DNA of 9,269 bases, taken from NCBI GenBank assembly GCA_030629485.1, contig DAOVOW010000054.1, positions 1-9,269 on the forward strand, in the 5' to 3' direction. The DNA comes from a bacterium (GTDB lineage Bacteria; Zixibacteria; MSB-5A5; GN15; FEB-12). The position numbers were made by a program, and so were the translations under genes. Positions 5,701 to 9,269 of this stretch are shown piece by piece. Within the stretch, counting starts at the first letter, position 1, and each line of letters opens with the position of its first letter. A model generated the notes under the pieces. It searched no databases and had not been told where the DNA came from. It worked only from the letters and a program-made list of their open reading frames with translations.

Positions 5701-7920
5701 GGTGGAATCGACGTCACCCGCCACGTTCTCGGCGAATAGATAATAGTCGACGTGCGTACCGGCCGGCTGGGCCGGGATGTAGCCAACATAGTCGTCACCC
5801 ATGCGCACTAACTCCAGCGTGTCGGCGTACCAAACCGAGTTGATCTGGTACTTCAAAAGGCTTGCCACCAGCGTCGTGTCGGAGTAAATAGTGCAGGTGA
5901 CTTCGTAAGGGTTCAAGGTATCTTTAGTGTCGCCGATCGGATCGTGCAGGATAGTCAGATCGGTGGCGGCGATGACAGAGTCAACCACCGTTGCCTTGTT
6001 GTAGGCGGTAACCGTCAGCAGAATCGGCTGACCGATCGGCAGCATCTCGCTGATCGGAACGATGGCCATGCCGTTAGCATCCGTGTAGGCTGATCCGTAA
6101 AGAGTGCCATCGGCATAAAGAGCACAGAGCGCCCTTTCAACACCGACCACCTCCACTTCGTACTCGGGCATGTTGAAGAAGACTGCGCCGGCGTGATTGA
6201 CGGTCATCACAGCCGGAGTGTTGGTTCGTACCTGCACCGAGGGATCACCGAAAATGTGCCAGGTGTTAAAATGGGTCGCTCCGACCGAGCCCTCGACGTC
6301 GATCATGTAGCAGGAGCCATTGTAGCAGAGGCCGCCATAAGACGATAACTGCTCGGAACAGAGCAGATCGATGAATTCGTCCTGTGACCACATCGGCGGA
6401 TCCCAGGACTGGTTGATCGACGACATATAGGCGCCGATGGCTCCGGTCGGTACGCCGCTGTGAGTCGCCCTCAACCATGCTTCACCAAAACAGGTGTAGC
6501 TGCGGAACTGGCCATTGACACAGGCCACACTGTGGATGAACGGCAGCATATTATCGTTCACCAGGGCGTTGACGTGAGAGTTATTGAAGCCGGTCGTGGT
6601 CCATGATGTTGTGCCGCCGTGTCCGCAGTAGTCGACGATGCTGCGACCTTCGTTCAGTGCCGTTGTTACATCGGAAGCACTGGCGCCGGGATCATAGATC
6701 TGATCGACATACGTGTAGGTGTAAGCCAGCAGATCGTCACGGATCAGGTCCATGTGCTCCCAGTCGTACTCGCCGTTGTGGCCCGGTCCACCCGACGAGG
6801 CGATGCCGGCGCCCATGTGGAACCAATCACCGCCTGTTGGATCGACTTCGTATGTTATCGTTCGCTCGACCTGAGTGGCCACTTGCGACGAATTCTCTGC
6901 AGAGAACCGGCCGACGAAGATATCCGGATAATAGTCACCGCCGGCTACCAGTGCGTACATCGGGTCCGCACCGCCAATACCGGACACAAATGTCGTTATC
7001 TGAGCGGCGTCCCCTACCAGCAACACAAAGGCCAGGTAGGTGCTGTCGTAGAAGTCCTGGATGTAATTCTTGATAAGGGTGGCATTGTTGCTGATGCTGG
7101 ATATGTTGACCATCGTGGTCTTGATACCCTTCTGCATCTTCCAGTCGACATACGGTTGCACGTCGGCGGCGAAGGCGTCATAAGTGATCACCAGAATCTC
7201 GCCGAACTCGCTCACCGGCGAGTACTTGTCGCTGGCCTGTTGGTAATTTATGAATCGTCTCTGGTAGATTTGTTCAAAATCGGTTACTAACACCTCGGAG
7301 CGCTTGTTTCTCTCAAGGACGTTTATCTCGCCCGGGCCGACGTTGACGACTTCGACCGTTACAGACGTGTAAACCCGTAGCGTCTGCGTGCCGGGGTGGT
7401 ACTGGAAAGCATTCAGTTCGATCACCGTGCCGCGGTAGTCACGCAGAATATGTGGCGCGCGAATATCAGCGATCGGGCCGGGATAGAAGGCGTGCTCGGA
7501 GTAAACGTCGCTGAAGGTGTAGCGGACATCCTCCGGGTTGACCGTACGCGGCAGGTGGCCCTTCGAGGGAGCTACCGGCGTATTGTGGAAATCGACATAC
7601 TCGGACTTGAGGACATTGATCTCCATCCGCGCATCATCCGGGATGATTATGCTGCGGCACAGTTTCGGAAGGGACGGCGCACCCTCAATAGCCCACGATC
7701 CTTCTTTTGTAACCTTCAGTAGATGATAAGTATTCCCCTCGATATCAATCGCTTCCATGTCGAACGCGCCGATATCGATGCGCACGATGGTCCTCTCGGC
7801 GTTCGACTGCTCGACTATGACGTTGACACCGTCAACGTTATTTCCGAGATCCACTTTCTCCGCTGAAACCGAGACCGCAAGGAGCAGTCCGATAGCAACA
7901 GTTAGCAGTCTTCTTCCCAT
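2755..7920 (-). CDS. Gingipain-like C25 cysteine protease, multidomain, secreted, with C-terminal dockerin-like repeats
   Basis: Complete 1721-residue secreted endopeptidase, predicted to cleave after Arg. Residues 1-20 are a signal peptide (VSA|EK) and about 21-232 a gingipain-type propeptide. The C25 catalytic domain (about 233-562) opens with YSPV, like the YTPV start of mature RgpB. Catalytic H434 sits in YCGHGG and C467 in SVACVNG; their 33-residue spacing equals RgpB H211-C244. D386, 48 residues before the His, matches RgpB S1 residue D163, which binds Arg. INQSW (502-506) and FGDPS (557-561) are also gingipain signatures. Ig-like domains follow (about 565-655 and 656-748), then two copies of an Ig-like plus cleaved-adhesin/MAM-like unit (750-1018, 1022-1289). 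A beta module (about 1295-1585), an Ig/BACON-like domain (about 1586-1646) and two dockerin-like repeats (1654-1719) complete it. AGAGGT lies 8 nt before the ATG. It is much longer than RgpB and lacks a recognisable T9SS C-terminal domain. Confidence 0.93.
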   Translation of the reverse strand: MGRRLLTVAIGLLLAVSVSAEKVDLGNNVDGVNVIVEQSNAERTIVRIDIGAFDMEAIDIEGNTYHLLKVTKEGSWAIEGAPSLPKLCRSIIIPDDARMEINVLKSEYVDFHNTPVAPSKGHLPRTVNPEDVRYTFSDVYSEHAFYPGPIADIRAPHILRDYRGTVIELNAFQYHPGTQTLRVYTSVTVEVVNVGPGEINVLERNKRSEVLVTDFEQIYQRRFINYQQASDKYSPVSEFGEILVITYDAFAADVQPYVDWKMQKGIKTTMVNISSISNNATLIKNYIQDFYDSTYLAFVLLVGDAAQITTFVSGIGGADPMYALVAGGDYYPDIFVGRFSAENSSQVATQVERTITYEVDPTGGDWFHMGAGIASSGGPGHNGEYDWEHMDLIRDDLLAYTYTYVDQIYDPGASASDVTTALNEGRSIVDYCGHGGTTSWTTTGFNNSHVNALVNDNMLPFIHSVACVNGQFRSYTCFGEAWLRATHSGVPTGAIGAYMSSINQSWDPPMWSQDEFIDLLCSEQLSSYGGLCYNGSCYMIDVEGSVGATHFNTWHIFGDPSVQVRTNTPAVMTVNHAGAVFFNMPEYEVEVVGVERALCALYADGTLYGSAYTDANGMAIVPISEMLPIGQPILLTVTAYNKATVVDSVIAATDLTILHDPIGDTKDTLNPYEVTCTIYSDTTLVASLLKYQINSVWYADTLELVRMGDDYVGYIPAQPAGTHVDYYLFAENVAGDVDSTETFSFFVIDYGVLIDPTYATATAPVYDTVWFGLTVTNDGVLEDDYALSFSGNVWDVSLWDAAGSTEITNTASLVGDATFDFQIRVLIPESWEDEYDSIAVVATSNADPAYAATAILKAISAGQPWTIPFVETFPSTDFDMTKWETAAGSAINSRGLNEPSPSYSLNLDGSPSGTDTLMSEQINLRNESNVILKYYYQRTGGGDSPETGDDLFVEYIDSLGVWHLLNQHLGDGDDMTEYEEVKLQLPADAYHAGFRVMFRNIGTSGNYDDWFVDDIYVGYPPDYEMTLTPWFQSQYGPAGDTASYLLGVVNKGRLEDSYNLARSSGIWDVLFYDETGSSQITSTGMVLSGDTVYIMVKVAIPESAEVHQVDTSVVFVQSQSEDTVAASAAFATVSGGLPMAFPWFDGFVTTELSTDWFINTGAVVSQNGLAPPSPPYSLNLDGGGDTVCTRVIDISGSSDAILSYCYERGGGGEPPETGDDLFIDYKNEFGEWITFQVHPGGEGVMTQFAYVNVPLPTDAIHAGFQLRLRSVGTSAGNDDWYVDDIRIDYAPTIAISPSSMNEYLNPGEETSQSLYISNGGPGGLNYSVSVLQLLGRGSVFDALYQAGLVEPARRVYSEDFYDFVDEKGIDNPNIGHPVLRNAGGPDLYGYYWVDSDEPGGPSFVWQDISATGTDIVDDLGDDTFTGPIDLGFDFPYYENIYSQLYVSSNGMVGFTSTDLNLRWKTTIPTATTPNNMICWLWDDLDPTNENNTDDHVFIDTTGGKCVIQYTDYPEYGGSVGDVITMQVILYPNGSIKLQYLSIAAGFDTESGAIGIENGDGTDGLEIAFATSYLHDSLAVVIAKPTQWLALDKLSGTLVPGAADTILCQITAAELDSGSYSATITVTSNDPNPEDNPFVITVDLMVGAGGPPYICGDIDGSGSGPDIGDLVYLVDFMFNEGPPPPVMEAADVDGSGGEIDIADLVYTVDFMFNDGPALICGH
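2758..2961 (-). repeat. Two dockerin-like calcium-loop repeats at the protease C-terminus
   Basis: Residues 1654-1719 hold two copies of a DxDGSG...DIxDLVYxVDFMFNxGP pattern, starting at D1656 and D1690, with acidic ligand positions 1, 3 and 13 kept in each. The DNA repeats lie at about 2881-2955 and 2779-2853. C1654 and C1719 (both in ICG) bracket the module and could form a disulfide. The family binds calcium and usually docks to a cohesin; no cohesin is encoded in this window. I infer an attachment or sorting role. Confidence 0.8.
3166..4038 (-). repeat. Shared C-terminal beta module, protease copy
   Basis: Residues about 1295-1585 of the protease align along their length with the last 279 visible residues of the PPAD-like protein. 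Landmarks are NGGPGxLxxSV, GGPDxYG, WVDSDEPGGPS, DISATGT, GFDFPxY, SSNGMVGF versus GSNGVVAF, WDDLDP, QVILxPxGxIK and IGIENxD versus VGIQNSE. The DNA is also visibly similar around the WVDSDEPGGPS segment. The module looks like an all-beta extracellular domain of unknown function. Confidence 0.8.
4054..4857 (-). repeat. Tandem unit B: second copy of the Ig-like plus cleaved-adhesin/MAM-like domain
   Basis: Protease residues about 1022-1289. Landmarks occur in the same order as in unit A: VVNKGRLEDSYNL, WDVLFYDETGS, AIPES, PYSLNLDG, GGGGEPPETGDDLF, HAGFQLRLRSVGTS and DDWYVDDIRI. The similarity is over the full length but diverged, which indicates an old internal duplication, not an assembly artefact. 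Confidence 0.75.
4867..5673 (-). repeat. Tandem unit A: Ig-like plus cleaved-adhesin/MAM-like domain
   Basis: Protease residues about 750-1018. The first half has LTVTNDG, LEDDYAL, WDVSLWD and LIPES; the second has SYSLNLDG, GGGDSPETGDDLF, HAGFRVMFRNIGTSGN and DDWFVDDIYV. The second half resembles the cleaved-adhesin/MAM-like domains of gingipains and other secreted proteins, which are lectin- or adhesin-type beta sandwiches. Confidence 0.75.
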
Positions 7921-7928
7921 GTCATAAT

Positions 7929-7934
7929 ACCTCT
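7929..7934 (-). promoter_or_regulatory. Ribosome binding site of the C25 protease gene
   Basis: The minus strand reads AGAGGT, 8 nt before the ATG at 7920. This supports that start, which is also the one that gives a complete signal peptide. Confidence 0.65.
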
Positions 7935-8026
7935 TCAGAAGTTATTCGAATATGTTATCTTCGGTTTGAACTGTGGTTTACCACTCTGATGGTGTTTTTC
8001 AACTGTCAGATTTGTCCTTAACTCTA

Positions 8027-8054
8027 AGTATAATATAGAATTCGCATTTTACAA
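8027..8054 (-). promoter_or_regulatory. Putative sigma-70-type promoter for the C25 protease gene
   Basis: The minus strand reads TTGTAA (8049-8054), a 16-bp spacer and TATACT (8027-8032). That is a 4/6 and 5/6 match to the -35 and -10 consensus. Transcription would begin near 8019-8020, giving a leader of about 100 nt that contains the GTGGTTTACCAC dyad (7973-7984). Confidence 0.5.
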
Positions 8055-8178
8055 AGGAAAATGTGCCGCCCCCGATCCAAGGCCAACTAAAAAAAGAGAC
8101 AGGATCGCTCTCTGTTCATCGCAAAACAGGCCTTTAGTGGTAGTATATATGCCCCCTGGCGGTGCGCTGACCGTTGTG

Positions 8179-8242
8179 ATTTGCGCCCTTGGTTCAGCTT
8201 GGACGATAGCTATCTTCCCGCCCTCTCAATAGGGCCGCAAAT
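8179..8242. repeat. Imperfect inverted repeat enclosing a 10-bp palindrome
   Basis: ATTTGCGCCC (8179-8188) is complementary to GGGCCGCAAAT (8232-8242) with one bulged base. Within the 43-nt loop is the perfect palindrome GATAGCTATC (8205-8214). It could be an operator or a structured transcript segment upstream of dciA-gyrB. The strand and role cannot be decided from one sequence. Confidence 0.4.
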
Positions 8243-8288
8243 CCACTATAAACCATTATTTCGCAACGAGATATCTATTGTTTTTTAC

Positions 8289-8317
8289 TTGCAATGCGTC
8301 ATAAAAAACGCTATTAT
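8289..8317 (+). promoter_or_regulatory. Sigma-70-type promoter for dciA-gyrB
   Basis: TTGCAA (8289-8294), an optimal 17-bp spacer and TATTAT (8312-8317), with a T-rich stretch just upstream that may act as an UP element. The expected transcription start is about 8324-8327, only a few bases before the ATG at 8329. Confidence 0.65.
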
Positions 8318-8328
8318 AGAATCTTGAT

Positions 8329-8685
8329 ATGGACTCGATCATGAAGGAAGCAAGCGGACAAACAACAGGCAGATGGAAAAGCCCACAGGCGATTTCGGGC
8401 GTGATCTCAAAGACAATGAAATCACTCGGACTGGCCCGGCCGTATGACGGCTGGCAGGTGGTAACTCATTGGGCCGAGATCGTCGGCGATGAGATTGCCG
8501 AACGGACGCGCGCCGTACGTTACGAGGATGGCACCCTCTACGTCGCCGTGCCTGACGATGTCTGGCGTCAACAGCTTTCGATCCAGATCGAATCCATACT
8601 CAAGAAAGTGCACGCTCAGTCCTACGGACGGGCGGTGCAACAGATACGATTACAGCGCGGTCCGAAGGGAAAAATGGACCCATGA
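8329..8685 (+). CDS. dciA: DciA / DUF721 family protein, replicative helicase loader-operator
   Basis: 118 residues. DciA proteins interact with the replicative helicase DnaB and help load it during initiation in bacteria that lack DnaC/DnaI; they act in the cytoplasm at the origin. The DUF721 core spans about 22-110, with the hallmark WAEIVG (48-53), the strand-turn segment [13 protein letters not shown] (67-79) and a C-terminal IRLQRG (106-111). Only a short tail follows, so this is a compact family member. The gene lies directly upstream of gyrB and its TGA overlaps the gyrB ATG (ATGA), as in the recF-DUF721-gyrB order seen in many bacteria. No recF precedes it here. No Shine-Dalgarno sequence precedes the ATG at 8329 or the alternative at 8341, which fits leaderless initiation from the adjacent promoter. 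The assignment rests on motif and context. Confidence 0.85.
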   Translation: MDSIMKEASGQTTGRWKSPQAISGVISKTMKSLGLARPYDGWQVVTHWAEIVGDEIAERTRAVRYEDGTLYVAVPDDVWRQQLSIQIESILKKVHAQSYGRAVQQIRLQRGPKGKMDP

Positions 8686-9269
8686 CTACCGGAGTGAAGC
8701 AACCAATGAAATCGGCAAGCAACCAAGCCGCTACCAAATCATCAGAACACCAGTACGACGCCTCGACTATCAAGGTCCTCAAAGGGCTCGACGCCGTGCG
8801 GCGTCGCCCCGCCATGTATATCGGCGATATCAGCCAGCGCGGGCTGCACCACTGTGTCTATGAAGTCGTGGATAATTCAATCGATGAAGCTCTTGCAGGT
8901 TTTGCGACAAGAATCATTGTTTCATTAAACAAGGATGGATCCGTGACAGTTATCGATGATGGTCGTGGCATACCTGTTGCAATGCATAAGAAATACAATA
9001 AATCGGGTGTAGAACTAGTTATGACTACGCTTCATGCAGGTGGAAAATTTGATAGCAAGGCCTATAAAGTCTCAGGAGGTCTTCATGGTGTCGGTGTATC
9101 TGTTGTTAATGCTCTTTCCAGTTGGCTTGAAGCAAAGGTTAGACGCGATGGAAAAGAATACTACCAGAAATATGATCACGGAGCGGCTATGGCCTCTCTG
9201 AAAGAAATAGGAAATGCAGAAAAAAGTGGTACAACTATTACGTTTTTACCGGATCCCGAGGTTTTTGAA
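8682..9269 (+). CDS. gyrB: DNA gyrase subunit B, N-terminal ATPase region (3' end outside window)
   Basis: The first 196 residues of the ATP-binding subunit of DNA gyrase, which introduces negative supercoils. The GHKL ATPase motifs are present in order: [14 protein letters not shown] (35-48), [13 protein letters not shown] (61-73, E61 matching the catalytic Glu and N65 the Mg-ligand Asn), DDGRGIP (92-98) and HAGGKFD with SGGLHGVG (118-138). The sequence ends at the window edge in [13 protein letters not shown]. The ATG at 8682 overlaps the dciA stop by 4 nt; AAGGGA (8665-8670) is a weak ribosome site, and starts at 8694 (GTG) or 8706 (ATG) are possible because residues 1-24 are poorly conserved. 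Base composition changes sharply at about 8870 while the protein reads through normally, so the distal part may come from a different genome. Confidence 0.96.
   Translation, partial: MTTGVKQPMKSASNQAATKSSEHQYDASTIKVLKGLDAVRRRPAMYIGDISQRGLHHCVYEVVDNSIDEALAGFATRIIVSLNKDGSVTVIDDGRGIPVAMHKKYNKSGVELVMTTLHAGGKFDSKAYKVSGGLHGVGVSVVNALSSWLEAKVRRDGKEYYQKYDHGAAMASLKEIGNAEKSGTTITFLPDPEVFE
8870..9269. other. Low-GC segment with foreign codon usage inside gyrB
   Basis: GC is 99/180 (55%) for 8701-8880 and 161/389 (41%) for 8881-9269. Third-position GC is 31/39 codons for residues 25-63 and about 36/133 for residues 64-196. The switch falls within a few codons at the conserved VVDNSIDEA motif. The rest of the window keeps the higher-GC style. 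Assembly chimera or recombination are both possible. Confidence 0.75.

Larger units (their letters stand above)
7921..8328. other. Divergent intergenic region between the C25 protease and dciA
   Basis: 408 bp with no supportable gene. It holds one promoter candidate for each direction: the minus-strand one at 8027-8054 and the plus-strand one at 8289-8317. It also has a short dyad GTGGTTTACCAC (7973-7984) in the protease leader and a larger inverted repeat (8179-8242) enclosing a perfect 10-bp palindrome. I see no tRNA or known riboswitch. Confidence 0.6.

Noticed and set aside
6603..7290. Overlapping plus-strand open frames (156 and 223 codons) opposite the protease catalytic domain
   Set aside because: They overlap each other in different frames and are antisense to the best-conserved C25 region. 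Their composition (Arg- and Cys-rich in the first) is that of a shadow frame.
1..9269. CRISPR array, tRNA, rRNA, insertion sequence or prophage genes
   Set aside because: None seen: no regularly spaced short repeats, cloverleaf, transposase or phage motifs. The only repeats are protein-domain duplications and small dyads.

Overview
The window holds two large secreted-protein genes on the minus strand (positions 1-7920) and the start of a replication operon, dciA-gyrB, on the plus strand (8329-9269). A 408-bp divergent intergenic region separates the two blocks. The organism is probably an uncultured Gram-negative-type bacterium of the FCB group, such as candidate phylum Zixibacteria. That placement rests on the style of the C-terminal dockerin-like repeats (CGDIDGSG...DIGDLVYLVDFMF), on the large multidomain secreted enzymes and on a GC content in the mid-50s. 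It is an inference from general knowledge, not a measured placement.

Positions 2755-7920 (minus) encode a complete 1721-residue gingipain-like cysteine protease (peptidase family C25). It has a signal peptide, a gingipain-type propeptide and a catalytic domain with a GHG histidine (H434) and an ACVNG cysteine (C467). After these come Ig-like domains, a tandem duplication of an Ig-like plus cleaved-adhesin/MAM-like unit, an NG-rich beta module and two dockerin-like calcium-loop repeats. Downstream on the same strand, 193 bp away, a gene starts at 2561 and runs off the left edge. It encodes a secreted peptidylarginine deiminase of the Porphyromonas type (PPAD family). Asp, His-x-Asp and Cys catalytic residues are all present, and so are the two arginines that in P. 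gingivalis PPAD bind the free C-terminal carboxylate of the substrate.

The main result is this pairing. In Porphyromonas gingivalis, Arg-gingipains cut after arginine and PPAD citrullinates the newly exposed C-terminal arginines. Here both activities appear as adjacent, co-oriented genes in what looks like a non-Porphyromonas genome. The two proteins also share C-terminal modules, which suggests a common route to the surface or a common anchoring partner.

On the right, dciA (DUF721) overlaps gyrB by 4 nt (ATGA). The dciA promoter is close to consensus and lies so near its ATG that the message may be leaderless. Inside gyrB, at about 8870, GC content falls from about 55% to 41%, and GC at third codon positions falls from about 79% to about 27%, with the reading frame intact. 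This suggests either a chimeric assembly join at a conserved motif or a recombinant gene, so the sequence right of about 8870 should be treated with caution.
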